64,000 nt of DNA, taken from contig NZ_JBLXCD010000002.1 of NCBI RefSeq assembly GCF_048265165.1, positions 434,001 through 498,000 on the forward strand, given 5' to 3'. The notes beneath the pieces were generated by a model. That model was not told the DNA's origin. It saw only the letters and a list, made by a program, of their open reading frames with translations, and searched no databases. Numbering within the stretch: position 1 is the first letter of the stretch; each line of letters opens with the position of its first letter. This stretch comes from Oceanospirillum sp048265165. GTDB taxonomy: Bacteria; Pseudomonadota; Gammaproteobacteria; Pseudomonadales; Halomonadaceae. This document shows, in pieces, positions 1 to 8,656 of this stretch. Made by a program: the position numbers and the translations under genes.

Positions 1-1
1 A

Positions 2-961
2 TTGGCGAAAAACCGCAAACCTTTTTTCCAGACAGAGAAATCTATCGCCCACCCGGAAGATCGCCGAATCCTGCGACGGGAGCTGAAGCAATCTCAGTTA
101 CTCGGTGAAACTAAAGATGGTAAACAGATCTATCTGTTTGATAGTTTCCGGGATTCCGTTGTTATGAAAGAACTGGGAAGGCTTCGGGAGATCTCTTTCC
201 GGCGGGTTGGTGAAGGTAGCGGAGAGAAGCGTGACCTGGATAAATACGATCACTATTACCGGCACCTTATTCTCTGGGATGAAGACGAGCTGGAAATTGT
301 CGGCGCTTATCGTATTGCAGAGGCGGGCCGCATTATTGATAACGAAGGGTTAGATGCTCTTTATTGCAGCACCCTGTTTTCGCTATCAACGGAGCTGACA
401 CCCAAACTACAGCAAGGTATTGAACTGGGCCGAAGCTTTGTTCAACCCAAATACTGGGGCAAGCGTAGCCTGGATTATCTCTGGTTTGGTATTGGTGCCT
501 ATCTGCGCCACCACCCGGAAGTAAAGTATATGTTTGGGCCGGTGAGCCTGAGCAACAGCTACCCTCAGGCGGCCAAGGACCTGATTGTGCATTACTACAG
601 TCATTACTATGGAGCAAAGCACCCTCTGGCCCATGCCAACGCACCCTACTTGTTGAGCACAGCCGAGAAAAAGCAGATATCTGCGCTATTCACTGGCAAT
701 AATGCACAGGAAGACTTTCAGGTACTGAGGGAGCAGCTTGATCATCTCGGTGTTACCGTACCCACGCTTTATAAGCAGTACACGGAGCTATGTGAACCAG
801 GTGGTATCGAGTTTCTCGATTTCAGTGTGGATGCCGACTTTGGTTACTGTATTGATGGTCTGATTCTGGTGGAAATAGATAAAGTCAAAGAGCGTAAGCG
901 TGACCGTTATATCAGCACAGGGCTGAATAAAAAAGCAGTCCCGGAGGCCGCTGACTATTAA
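2..961 (+). CDS. GNAT-type (hemolysin-like) acyltransferase, 3' part
   Basis: The frame is open to the left edge of the window, so the gene is probably cut off at its 5' end; the TTG at position 2 need not be a start. The 319 visible residues match the hemolysin-like acetyltransferase (Acetyltransf_5/OlsB-like) family, with the conserved stretch HLILWDEDELEIVGAYR near residues 88-104 and ELGRSF near 141-146. In relatives I recall, this domain follows an N-terminal PlsC-type lysophospholipid acyltransferase domain in a protein of about 570 residues, so a PlsC half probably lies upstream of the window. The likely role is acyl transfer in membrane lipid (lysophospholipid or aminolipid) synthesis at the inner membrane. 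The substrate cannot be told from this part. Confidence is good for the family and lower for the lipid role. Confidence 0.75.
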   Translation: MAKNRKPFFQTEKSIAHPEDRRILRRELKQSQLLGETKDGKQIYLFDSFRDSVVMKELGRLREISFRRVGEGSGEKRDLDKYDHYYRHLILWDEDELEIVGAYRIAEAGRIIDNEGLDALYCSTLFSLSTELTPKLQQGIELGRSFVQPKYWGKRSLDYLWFGIGAYLRHHPEVKYMFGPVSLSNSYPQAAKDLIVHYYSHYYGAKHPLAHANAPYLLSTAEKKQISALFTGNNAQEDFQVLREQLDHLGVTVPTLYKQYTELCEPGGIEFLDFSVDADFGYCIDGLILVEIDKVKERKRDRYISTGLNKKAVPEAADY

Positions 962-1142
962 TGCGGCTAAACCAGAGAGGATCCTGTGCTGTGAACTCGG
1001 AGAATCGCCATTTATTCTTCGCACATGCACAAATTATCCGCCATAATACCCCCGAAAAAAACGGTGTTATCTACATATCGTTAAGCTCACTTACAGCTCA
1101 GACAAGGTTCTGCATAATCAGCAGTAAAATGGAGTAAGAAAA

Positions 1143-1910
1143 ATGTCGCTATCCCTGGAAGGTAAAAAAGGAATTGTTGTTGGTGTCGCCAATGAAAACA
1201 GCATTGCATTTGGCTGCGCTAAAGCACTGCATGAAGCTGGCGCCGAAATCGCGATGACCTACCAGAATGAAAAAGCCCGGCCCTATGTGGAGCCCTTGGC
1301 AAAAGCCGTCAATGCCAAAATCTTTGTCCCCTGCAATGTGGTTAGACAAAACGAGTTGGAGCAACTCTTTAAAGCAGCGGAAGAAACCTGGGGTAAGATT
1401 GACTTTGTGATCCACTCTATCGCCTGGTCACCTATTGATGAGCTGCATGGGCGGGTGGTGGACTCAACGCCTGAAGGCTTCAGTAAAGCGATGGATATCT
1501 CTTGCCATTCATTTATCCGTATGGCCAAGCTGGCTGAGCCTCTGATGAAAGACGGCGGCTCCATGATCACCATGAGCTACTATGGCGCAGAGAAAGTGGT
1601 TGATCACTACAATATGATGGGGCCGATTAAAGCCGCGCTGGAAAGCTCAGTACGCTATCTGGCAGCAGAACTTGGCGAGCACAACATCCGTGTGAATTGC
1701 GTGTCGCCGGGCCCCATGATGACAAGGGCAGCCTCCGGTATCGATCAGTTTAATAAGTTGGTTGAAAGCGCCGAAACCCAGTCACCACTGCAACGGTTAG
1801 GTACAACCGAAGAGGTTGGTAATATGGCGGCATTCCTGATTAGCCCACTCTCATCTGCCATCACCGGTGGCGTGCATTATGTCGATGCTGGCCATCACAT
1901 TATGGCGTAA
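1143..1910 (+). CDS. fabI: enoyl-[acyl-carrier-protein] reductase FabI
   Basis: This is an NADH-dependent enoyl-ACP reductase of type II fatty acid synthesis, reducing trans-2-enoyl-ACP in the cytosol. At 255 residues it is close to the usual 260. The N-terminal dinucleotide-binding segment has the FabI pattern GVANENSIAFG (residues 14-24), unlike ordinary SDR enzymes. The catalytic Tyr-x6-Lys pair is present as Y156 and K163, and Y146 matches the other active-site tyrosine, the same numbering as the E. coli enzyme. A GGAG ribosome binding site lies 8 bases before the ATG. It is transcribed alone: the upstream 180 bases form a promoter region, and the next gene lies on the other strand. It is a known triclosan-target family. 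Confidence 0.93.
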   Translation: MSLSLEGKKGIVVGVANENSIAFGCAKALHEAGAEIAMTYQNEKARPYVEPLAKAVNAKIFVPCNVVRQNELEQLFKAAEETWGKIDFVIHSIAWSPIDELHGRVVDSTPEGFSKAMDISCHSFIRMAKLAEPLMKDGGSMITMSYYGAEKVVDHYNMMGPIKAALESSVRYLAAELGEHNIRVNCVSPGPMMTRAASGIDQFNKLVESAETQSPLQRLGTTEEVGNMAAFLISPLSSAITGGVHYVDAGHHIMA

Positions 1911-1931
1911 CGGTAAACAGCAACGAAAATC

Positions 1932-1963
1932 AAAAAAACCGCTGCAACATCATGTTGCAGCGG
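1932..1963 (-). terminator. Rho-independent terminator between convergent genes
   Basis: A 10-bp perfect stem (1939-1948 with 1954-1963) closes a 5-base loop. On the minus strand it is followed by seven Ts (1938-1932), so it mainly ends the Cache/GGDEF gene. It may also stop fabI transcripts from the other side, although the plus strand lacks a long T run. Confidence 0.85.
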
Positions 1964-1999
1964 CTTCTGTTGACGATTGAGCCATGTAGTTAGTCGATA

Positions 2000-3415
2000 T
2001 TAATATTCATAAACCCGGCTACCGCCTTCTTTCTGGGCTCTCAGTAAAGCCCGCTCTGCTTCGCTGTAAAGCAGCTCATAACTTTTCCCTCCACCCAGCA
2101 TACTACTTAAGCCCAAACTGACATCCAATACATCCCCCAGCTCTGCTTTAAGCTCCTGATGAAGCAACATCGCCAGTCTCATACCCTCTGCTGAATCGGT
2201 GTAACTGAACCAGTAAGCAAAGCCTTTATCTGCAAGATAGCAGGCATGAAGATCATCCGGCAATACATGACGCAGAACACCAACAGCAAGCGCAACCTGA
2301 TCAGGCTCCAGCACGCCAACCTTGGACTCAAGGCCAATAACCGCAAAAATATGAGGTGTATTATCATTTAGTGTTGGCAGGCTTTCGCGTACTTTCAATT
2401 CAAAAGCCTGCTGACTAAGCAGGCCTGTTACCGGGTCCTGCTCCGCCATCTCCTTGAGGGACTCGTGGGCCAGTTCCAAAGCTTCTGCCTGAATACAGAT
2501 CTGGTTCACCATTTCGCACACGCTATCCAGCGTCAACGTACCAGTATTGTCTGGAGAACGGATAACGGTTTTTGGCTGCATTCTCTTTACCGCTGCCAGA
2601 AAGCGCCGCCCATCCCGGTTCACCTGAACCGCCATCTCCTCCAGAGAAGCTGCTAGGTCATTATATGATCCGGAGATATCGGCAACTTCCTTCCCTCCGT
2701 CAAGGGATAAGCGCCGTCTGAGATCACCACGGCCTTCCGACAACTCCCGCATAGAGTAAACCAGTTTCCGAATCTGAAGATTCACACTGTGAACAAAATA
2801 CATCATGATCACGCCAATAGAGATGGTCACCAATATCAGATTGATCAGGCTGGAGCTCTGAATATCCCGCACCTCACCCCTAAGAGCCACCAGATTCAAA
2901 CCACTTCCCAGCGTCCAGCCCCAAGGTTCAAAATAATCGGCATAACTGGTTTTAGGCAGAAGTACACTTTTGTCATCTGAGTCAGGCCATTGATAATCAA
3001 CAAAACCTCCCCCACTTGCTGCCACGTCATAGAGATTGCGAACCAGAGGCAAGCCAGTAGGATCCTGCATTCCCATAATATTAGTACCCACCAGCTCTTT
3101 CATACCGTTACTGATGGCTGTGCCTGACTCATCACCCATAAAGATATAGTTATCGCCATCATAACGAATCGCTGAGACCGCCTCTAAAGCCAGTGCCTTA
3201 GCCTCTTCTTCGGTCAGTTCACCGGCCACCTGACGGTTGTAATAATGCTGTAAAATACTTCTGGCGATATCCACCACGCCTTCAACGTTCCCTTCATAAC
3301 AGCTCTGGATCGCATGGCGGCTATTAGTTGTCTCCAGATAGGAATTCACCAGCATCCCACTGGCAAACAAACCTAGAATCAGCCAGACGCGAGTTGAAAT
3401 GGATGTACGCTTCAT
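2000..3415 (-). CDS. membrane Cache-HAMP protein with degenerate GGDEF domain
   Basis: The protein has a membrane segment at about residues 8-26, a periplasmic single-Cache sensor domain (about 33-190, with DNYIFMGDESG and GWTLGSGL typical of that fold), a second membrane segment at 191-212, a HAMP-like linker to about 268, and a C-terminal GGDEF-family domain from about 325. The domain keeps the entry motif DPVTGLL (residues 327-333), but the active-site position reads LADKGFAYWF (about 395-404) in place of GGDEF. Diguanylate cyclase activity is therefore unlikely. It probably senses a small extracellular ligand and signals by protein contact or as a c-di-GMP pathway modulator; that is inference. 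It sits alone between fabI and lpxL. Confidence 0.8.
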   Translation of the reverse strand: MKRTSISTRVWLILGLFASGMLVNSYLETTNSRHAIQSCYEGNVEGVVDIARSILQHYYNRQVAGELTEEEAKALALEAVSAIRYDGDNYIFMGDESGTAISNGMKELVGTNIMGMQDPTGLPLVRNLYDVAASGGGFVDYQWPDSDDKSVLLPKTSYADYFEPWGWTLGSGLNLVALRGEVRDIQSSSLINLILVTISIGVIMMYFVHSVNLQIRKLVYSMRELSEGRGDLRRRLSLDGGKEVADISGSYNDLAASLEEMAVQVNRDGRRFLAAVKRMQPKTVIRSPDNTGTLTLDSVCEMVNQICIQAEALELAHESLKEMAEQDPVTGLLSQQAFELKVRESLPTLNDNTPHIFAVIGLESKVGVLEPDQVALAVGVLRHVLPDDLHACYLADKGFAYWFSYTDSAEGMRLAMLLHQELKAELGDVLDVSLGLSSMLGGGKSYELLYSEAERALLRAQKEGGSRVYEY

Positions 3416-3643
3416 GTAGCAGAATCTCCGTTGCCGTCTTAGCTCTTACTGCGCGATAGATATCTTTTATAAGTAATTTCCTCCAAGACTAATCTATCTG
3501 TTACGTTATTCAAACCGCACCTTGTTTTTATCACTAATAAGATGTCCTGTTTTTAGGCCTTATAAAAGAGAATATAGCAAAAGCTTTGCGGCAACCGATA
3601 TGGAACTCTAAAATAGCGCCATTGTGTACACCAAGGAAATCCG

Positions 3644-4555
3644 ATGGCTAAAAAGAACTACCCTGAAAGCTTCTGGCATCCAAGATACTGGCCAACCTGG
3701 ACAGGGTTCTTTTTTATCTGGCTGGCTGCATTTATGCCCTGGCCTGTCAAAAGAGGATTAGGTCGCCTGTTAGGATATTTGCTTTGGTTTCTTGCGAAAC
3801 GCCGCAGGCATATCACCGAAGTTAATATTGCTCTCTGCTTTCCTGAGCTGACCTCTTCTGAACAGAAGCAGCGGGTAAAAGATATTTTTATCGCTAATGG
3901 GATAGGTCTTCTGGAAACCGCTACCGCATGGTTCAGGGATCCTGAGTACCTGCGCCCCAGCACACAGTTAAAGGGCGGTGAACACCTGCAGAATGCTCTG
4001 GCCCAAGGTAAAGGAGCCATCATTATTGGCATCCATTTCAGCACACTGGACTTAGCCGGTGCCATCAACAAACTCGGCTTTGATATTGATGCCTTTTACC
4101 GGAAGCACAGCAACCCGGTTTTTGAATGGATTATGACTCGATCCCGTAAGCGCATCTACGGCGCAGCAATCGACCGTCATGACCTGAAAGGTGCCCTGAA
4201 GCGAATTAAAAGCGGCCGCGCCATCTGGTATTCACCGGATCAGGATTTTGGCCGAAAAGTCAGCGTCTTTGCCCCCTTCTTTGGTATCGAAGCAGCCTCT
4301 ATCAAGATGACGGCCAGGCTGGCAAAAATGACCGGCTGCGCGGTTGTACCTCTTGCGGTTCGCCGCCTGAAAGACAATAGCTACGAACTGGAGTACTTCC
4401 CGGCTCTGGATAACTTCCCATCCGGTGATGATATTGCTGACGCCACCCGCATCAACCGTATCATTGAAGGAATTATACGCCAGCACCCGGAACAATATAT
4501 GTGGATGCACCGTCGCTTTAAAACACGTCCGGAAGGTGAAAAAAGCTTTTATTAG
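3644..4555 (+). CDS. lpxL: lipid A biosynthesis lauroyl/myristoyl acyltransferase (LpxL/HtrB family)
   Basis: This is a late lipid A acyltransferase that adds a secondary acyl chain to the Kdo2-lipid A precursor at the inner face of the inner membrane. The 303 residues match the family length. The N-terminus has a hydrophobic anchor (about residues 20-50), followed by the catalytic HX4D motif HFSTLD at H131-D136 and the conserved stretch YSPDQDFG near residues 197-204. An AAGGA ribosome binding site precedes the ATG. The gene stands alone ahead of ettA. The family also contains LpxM and LpxP; the choice of LpxL is by overall resemblance and is less certain than the family. Confidence 0.85.
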   Translation: MAKKNYPESFWHPRYWPTWTGFFFIWLAAFMPWPVKRGLGRLLGYLLWFLAKRRRHITEVNIALCFPELTSSEQKQRVKDIFIANGIGLLETATAWFRDPEYLRPSTQLKGGEHLQNALAQGKGAIIIGIHFSTLDLAGAINKLGFDIDAFYRKHSNPVFEWIMTRSRKRIYGAAIDRHDLKGALKRIKSGRAIWYSPDQDFGRKVSVFAPFFGIEAASIKMTARLAKMTGCAVVPLAVRRLKDNSYELEYFPALDNFPSGDDIADATRINRIIEGIIRQHPEQYMWMHRRFKTRPEGEKSFY

Positions 4556-4669
4556 ACGATCTTCGTTATCTCTCTCCCGCTGATGTATCATTGACCTATT
4601 CGGGTCTTTTCAGGCCCACATTTGCCCATTGCTACTTATCAAAATTACTACCAGGAGCATTTTGCTGCT

Positions 4670-6331
4670 ATGGCACAGTTTGTTTACACCATGAACCGCG
4701 TGGGAAAAGTTGTCCCACCGAAACGAGAGATTCTGAAAGATATCTCTCTTTCCTTCTTCCCCGGTGCAAAAATCGGTGTTCTGGGTCTTAACGGTGCAGG
4801 TAAATCTACCCTACTGCGCATTATGGCCGGCGTGGATACCGAGTATAACGGTGAGGCCCGAGCTCAACCCGGTATCAATGTGGGTTATCTGCCACAGGAA
4901 CCTGAGCTGGATAACAGCAAGAATGTCCGTGAAGTGGTTGAAGAAGCCCTGTCTGAGATCAAAGATGCTCAGGTACAATTGGATGCCGTTTATGCGGCTT
5001 ACGCTGAGCCGGATGCTGATTTTGACAAACTGGCAGCTGAGCAGGCCCGTCTCGAGAACATCATTGAAGCTTCTGACGCTCACAACCTTGAGCGTAAACT
5101 GGAAGTAGCGGCTGAAGCACTGCGTCTGCCGGATTGGGAAGCTAATGTTGCCAACCTGTCCGGTGGTGAACGCCGTCGTGTTGCACTCTGCCGACTGCTG
5201 CTATCCAGCCCGGATATGCTGCTACTGGACGAACCCACCAACCACCTGGATGCGGAATCTGTTGCCTGGCTGGAGCGCTTCCTGCATGAGTATTCAGGTA
5301 CTGTCGTAGCCATTACCCACGACCGTTACTTCCTCGATAACGTAGCCGGTTGGATTCTGGAGCTGGACCGCGGCCATGGTATTCCGTGGGAAGGCAACTA
5401 CTCCAGTTGGCTGGAACAGAAAGAAGCCCGACTAGAGCAGGAAGCCAAACAGGAAGTATCCCGTCAGAAGTCGATGAAATCGGAACTGGAGTGGGTACGA
5501 TCCAACGCTAAAGGACGTCACGCCAAAAGCAAAGCCCGTCTGGCACGCTTTGAAGAGATGCAGTCTCAGGAATTCCAGAGCCGCAACGAAACCAACGAGA
5601 TCTACATTCCACCCGGACCACGCTTGGGTGACAAAGTGGTTAACTTTGAAGGCGTTACCAAAGCTTTCGGCGATAAACTCCTGATTGATGACCTGAGTTT
5701 CAGCGTACCCCAAGGTGCCATTGTCGGTATCGTTGGTGGTAACGGTGCCGGTAAATCGACACTGTTCAAAATGATCGCCGGAGAAGAACAACCGGACTCA
5801 GGTACTGTTGAGATCGGTGAAACCGTCAAACTGGCCTTTGTAAACCAGAGCCGTGAAAACCTAGATGGCTCAAAAACGGTTTGGGAAGCGCTGTCTGACG
5901 GACAGGATATCCTGACCATCGGTAGCTATCAGGTGCCATCCCGCGCCTATGCCGGTCGCTTTAACTTCAAAGGCAATGATCAGCAGAAGTTTGTAAAAGA
6001 CTTATCCGGTGGTGAGCGTGGCCGCCTTCACTTGGCACAAACCCTGAAACAAGGTGCCAACGTACTGTTACTCGATGAGCCATCCAACGATCTGGATATC
6101 GAAACACTACGTGCATTGGAAGAAGCCCTGCTCAACTTCCCGGGCTGTGCCTTTGTGATCTCCCACGACCGCTGGTTCCTGGACCGTATCGCCACCCACA
6201 TTCTGGCCTACGAAGGTGAATCCAAAGTGGAATTCTTCACCGGTAACTACACCGAGTACGAAGCGGACTATCACAAGCGAGTGGGTACTGACGTACCTAA
6301 GCGTGTGAAATATAAGCGTATTGATGCGTAA
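4670..6331 (+). CDS. ettA: energy-dependent translational throttle protein EttA (ABC-F ATPase)
   Basis: EttA is a soluble ABC-F protein that binds the ribosomal E site and gates the first elongation step according to the ATP/ADP ratio. Two ATPase domains are visible: Walker A GLNGAGKS at residues 39-46 and a second GGNGAGKS in the C-terminal half, each with an LSGGE signature and a DEPTNHLD or DEPSNDLD Walker B, joined by a charged linker. The ATG at 4670 is chosen because the family begins MAQFVYTMNRVGK; an in-frame ATG 48 bases upstream would add 16 unrelated residues. The chosen start is preceded by AGGAG. The product is 553 residues, normal for EttA. The 3' end is duplicated just after the stop (see repeat at 6314). 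Confidence 0.95.
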   Translation: MAQFVYTMNRVGKVVPPKREILKDISLSFFPGAKIGVLGLNGAGKSTLLRIMAGVDTEYNGEARAQPGINVGYLPQEPELDNSKNVREVVEEALSEIKDAQVQLDAVYAAYAEPDADFDKLAAEQARLENIIEASDAHNLERKLEVAAEALRLPDWEANVANLSGGERRRVALCRLLLSSPDMLLLDEPTNHLDAESVAWLERFLHEYSGTVVAITHDRYFLDNVAGWILELDRGHGIPWEGNYSSWLEQKEARLEQEAKQEVSRQKSMKSELEWVRSNAKGRHAKSKARLARFEEMQSQEFQSRNETNEIYIPPGPRLGDKVVNFEGVTKAFGDKLLIDDLSFSVPQGAIVGIVGGNGAGKSTLFKMIAGEEQPDSGTVEIGETVKLAFVNQSRENLDGSKTVWEALSDGQDILTIGSYQVPSRAYAGRFNFKGNDQQKFVKDLSGGERGRLHLAQTLKQGANVLLLDEPSNDLDIETLRALEEALLNFPGCAFVISHDRWFLDRIATHILAYEGESKVEFFTGNYTEYEADYHKRVGTDVPKRVKYKRIDA

Positions 6332-6356
6332 GAAAGCCAAGCGCATCGACGCTTAA
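6314..6356 (+). repeat. duplicated ettA tail encoding KRIDA-stop
   Basis: The last six codons of ettA (6314-6331, KRIDA then TAA) recur at 6339-6356, 25 bases downstream and in another frame. The two 18-base copies differ at four positions. All four are third codon positions and silent, so the second copy also reads KRIDA-TAA in its own frame. It looks like the tail of a diverged ettA allele left behind the present stop. Confidence 0.7.
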
Positions 6357-6375
6357 CCATCACCAAGTAAGAAAC

Positions 6376-6415
6376 AAGAAGCCCCGACTGGCTGATGGCC
6401 AGCGGGGCTTCTTTG
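6376..6415 (+). terminator. terminator after ettA
   Basis: A long stem pairs 6376-6385 with 6404-6413 and continues inward (6388-6392 with 6398-6402) around a short loop. It is AAGAAGCCCC/GGGGCTTCTT in its outer part, so it can work in both directions between ettA and the convergent TRAP gene. Confidence 0.8.
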
Positions 6416-6448
6416 GTCTAGTCCTGTAACTTTACGGGATCTTACCCT

Positions 6449-7843
6449 CTATTCACCGTACACCACCGAAGGCAGCCAGGTGGCCAGTTCCGGCCAGATG
6501 GTCAACGCCAGTAGCATAGAGACCTGAATCAGAATAAACGGAATCACACCCTTATAGATAGCGGATGTAGGAACCGAAGGTGGTGCCACGCCCCTGAGAT
6601 AGAAGAGAGCGAAACCAAACGGCGGCGTCAGGAAGGAGGTCTGCAGGTTGATCGCCATCATGATACCCAGCCAGACAGGGTCTAAGCCCATCATCATCAG
6701 AACCGGCGCGACAATCGGCACAACAACAAAGGTGATCTCGATAAAGTCCAGGATAAAGCCCAACAGGAACATTACCAGCATCACAATGATCATGGCACCA
6801 ACAACACCGCCAGGCATCTGTTCAAACCAGTGATGGATCAGCTCTTCACCGCCAAAGCCACGGAATACCAGCGAGAAGACAGACGCACCAATCAGAATCA
6901 GAAATACCATCGAGGTAACATTGGTCGTAGAGCGAACCACTTCCCCCAACATCTTCATATTCAGCTGTTTCTGCATCGCTGCCAGAATAGCGGCACCAAA
7001 AGCACCGACACCAGCCGCTTCTGTAGGGGTCGCAGCACCGGTCAGAATTGAGCCTAATACAGCAACAATCAGCAAAATCGGGGGTACAAGGCCTTTCAGC
7101 AGGATCACTGCCAGAGGTTCCTGTACATGCCGATCAGCCTGAATCTGCTCACGACTTACCGCAGGTGCCGCCTCAGGTTTTAACCAGGCCACAACCACCA
7201 TATAAATAATGTAAGCGCCCACCAGCATCAGACCGGGAATCATGGCACCAACAAAAAGGTCGCCCACAGACACGGTTTTCGGGCTGAAAATCCCCATATT
7301 CAGTTGGGCTTGCTGATAAGCACTGGACAGTACATCACCCAGCAGAACCAGAGCGATAGAAGGTGGAATAATCTGACCCAATGTACCTGTGGCGCAGATA
7401 GCACCCGTTGCCAACGATGGCGAATAACCACGTTTCAGCATCGTCGGCAGCGAGATAAGCCCCATGGTCACAACCGTTGCACCCACAATACCGGTACTAG
7501 CTGCCAACAGCATTCCCACAACAACAACAGAGATACCCAAACCACCACGCAGAGAGCCAAATAGCAATGCCATCGCATCCAGAAGCGTTTCAGCAACTTT
7601 CGACTTCTCAAGCAGCACGCCCATCAGAACAAAGAGCGGGACTGCAATCAGGGTCTGGTTTGTCATAATACCGTACAGACGGTTTGGAAACGCCTGCAGG
7701 AATGCCATATCAAAAACACCAAAGGCCATACCGCCTGCGGCAAACACTAATGCGGTACCCGATAGCGATAAAGCCACCGGGTAACCAAACATCAACACCA
7801 CACACACAGCAGCAAACAGAAACAGAGGCAGGAACTCAACCAC
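6449..7843 (-). CDS. TRAP transporter large permease subunit (DctM type)
   Basis: This is the large membrane subunit of a tripartite ATP-independent periplasmic transporter, which uses the sodium gradient to import an organic acid captured by a periplasmic receptor. The 464 residues hold about a dozen hydrophobic segments and DctM-family hallmarks (GATVVTMGLISLP near 120-132; GQIIPPS near 155-161; TPTEAAGVGA). The longer loop between the halves resembles the FcbT3 subfamily (COG4664) in my memory. It starts with GTG one base into the stop of the small subunit gene, indicating coupled translation. No receptor (DctP) gene is next to the pair, so the substrate is unknown. Confidence 0.88.
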   Translation of the reverse strand: MVEFLPLFLFAAVCVVLMFGYPVALSLSGTALVFAAGGMAFGVFDMAFLQAFPNRLYGIMTNQTLIAVPLFVLMGVLLEKSKVAETLLDAMALLFGSLRGGLGISVVVVGMLLAASTGIVGATVVTMGLISLPTMLKRGYSPSLATGAICATGTLGQIIPPSIALVLLGDVLSSAYQQAQLNMGIFSPKTVSVGDLFVGAMIPGLMLVGAYIIYMVVVAWLKPEAAPAVSREQIQADRHVQEPLAVILLKGLVPPILLIVAVLGSILTGAATPTEAAGVGAFGAAILAAMQKQLNMKMLGEVVRSTTNVTSMVFLILIGASVFSLVFRGFGGEELIHHWFEQMPGGVVGAMIIVMLVMFLLGFILDFIEITFVVVPIVAPVLMMMGLDPVWLGIMMAINLQTSFLTPPFGFALFYLRGVAPPSVPTSAIYKGVIPFILIQVSMLLALTIWPELATWLPSVVYGE

Positions 7844-8400
7844 TAGACTTTCTCCTCATTTACGTGATGCTCAATCTGCGGACCCTTGCCCAACAGCACC
7901 AGAAGATTCCGCAGTGCTTCGGCCAAAGCCTGCAATAACATCAGACCAACCATAGCGAGAATCAGTGTTTTTAACAGATAAACACCAGGGATACCGCCTG
8001 CTTCAGGAGATCCTTCCATTACGTGCCAGGAGTTCATCACATACTGCCAACTGATCCATCCCATGAAGATCATTACAGGAATCAACAGGAAAACAGAGCC
8101 GAAAAAATCCACCAACGCTTTACGCTCAGGGGACATCTCCCGATAAAAGATATCAACACGCACATGGCCATCCTGTTTCAGGGTATAGCCCGCTGCCAAC
8201 ATAAAAATGGCAGCATGCAGGTACATTACAGACTCCTGCATAGCAATAGACCCGGAATTAAACAGATAGCGCAGTACAACAACTGCAAACATAACGATCA
8301 TCATGGCAAGGGTTAGCCAGGAAATAGATCGTCCGACAAGCTCAGTCACAGCGTCAATTTTGTTGACCACCTGACCCAGAGCTCCAGAACCATTCGTCAT
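7843..8400 (-). CDS. TRAP transporter small permease subunit (DctQ type)
   Basis: This 185-residue protein has four predicted membrane helices (roughly residues 28-48, 62-80, 103-125 and 148-168) and the family stretch YLFNSGSIAMQESVMYLHAAIFMLA. It would form the membrane complex with the large subunit encoded immediately downstream. An AGAGG ribosome binding site lies 7 bases before the ATG. It begins a two-gene operon. A 10-bp inverted repeat about 100 bases upstream (8495-8520) may be its operator. Confidence 0.87.
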   Translation of the reverse strand: MTNGSGALGQVVNKIDAVTELVGRSISWLTLAMMIVMFAVVVLRYLFNSGSIAMQESVMYLHAAIFMLAAGYTLKQDGHVRVDIFYREMSPERKALVDFFGSVFLLIPVMIFMGWISWQYVMNSWHVMEGSPEAGGIPGVYLLKTLILAMVGLMLLQALAEALRNLLVLLGKGPQIEHHVNEEKV

Positions 8401-8494
8401 GGTCGACCTCTTTTTTTTTAATGAGTTGTTAGCTTATTTTTATTACAACACCCCATCCTGCAGCCATCCAAGGAAGCAGGAATGATGCTGTTTA

Positions 8495-8520
8495 CTGCAG
8501 ACTAAAGGCTTAGTCTGCAG
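8495..8520. promoter_or_regulatory. inverted repeat upstream of the TRAP permease genes
   Basis: CTGCAGACTA and TAGTCTGCAG form a perfect 10-bp inverted repeat with a 6-base spacer. It lies between the dsbA terminator and dctQ, in the position of an operator. No T run follows on either strand, so it is not an obvious terminator. The regulator is unknown. Confidence 0.45.
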
Positions 8521-8608
8521 AGTAGCGTTTTAATCATACTCTGTACGCTTTGTCTGCGAAAAGTTTTCATTTGCTACTTTTAGAACAAAAACGCCATTTT
8601 TCTGACAT

Positions 8609-8633
8609 AAAAAAACCGGCCCAAAGGACCGGT
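8609..8633 (-). terminator. terminator after dsbA
   Basis: On the minus strand the hairpin ACCGG...CCGGT (8633-8615) is followed by a run of Ts. It ends the dsbA transcript 24 bases after the stop codon. Confidence 0.8.
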
Positions 8634-8656
8634 ATCATAATAAACCACTAAACTGA

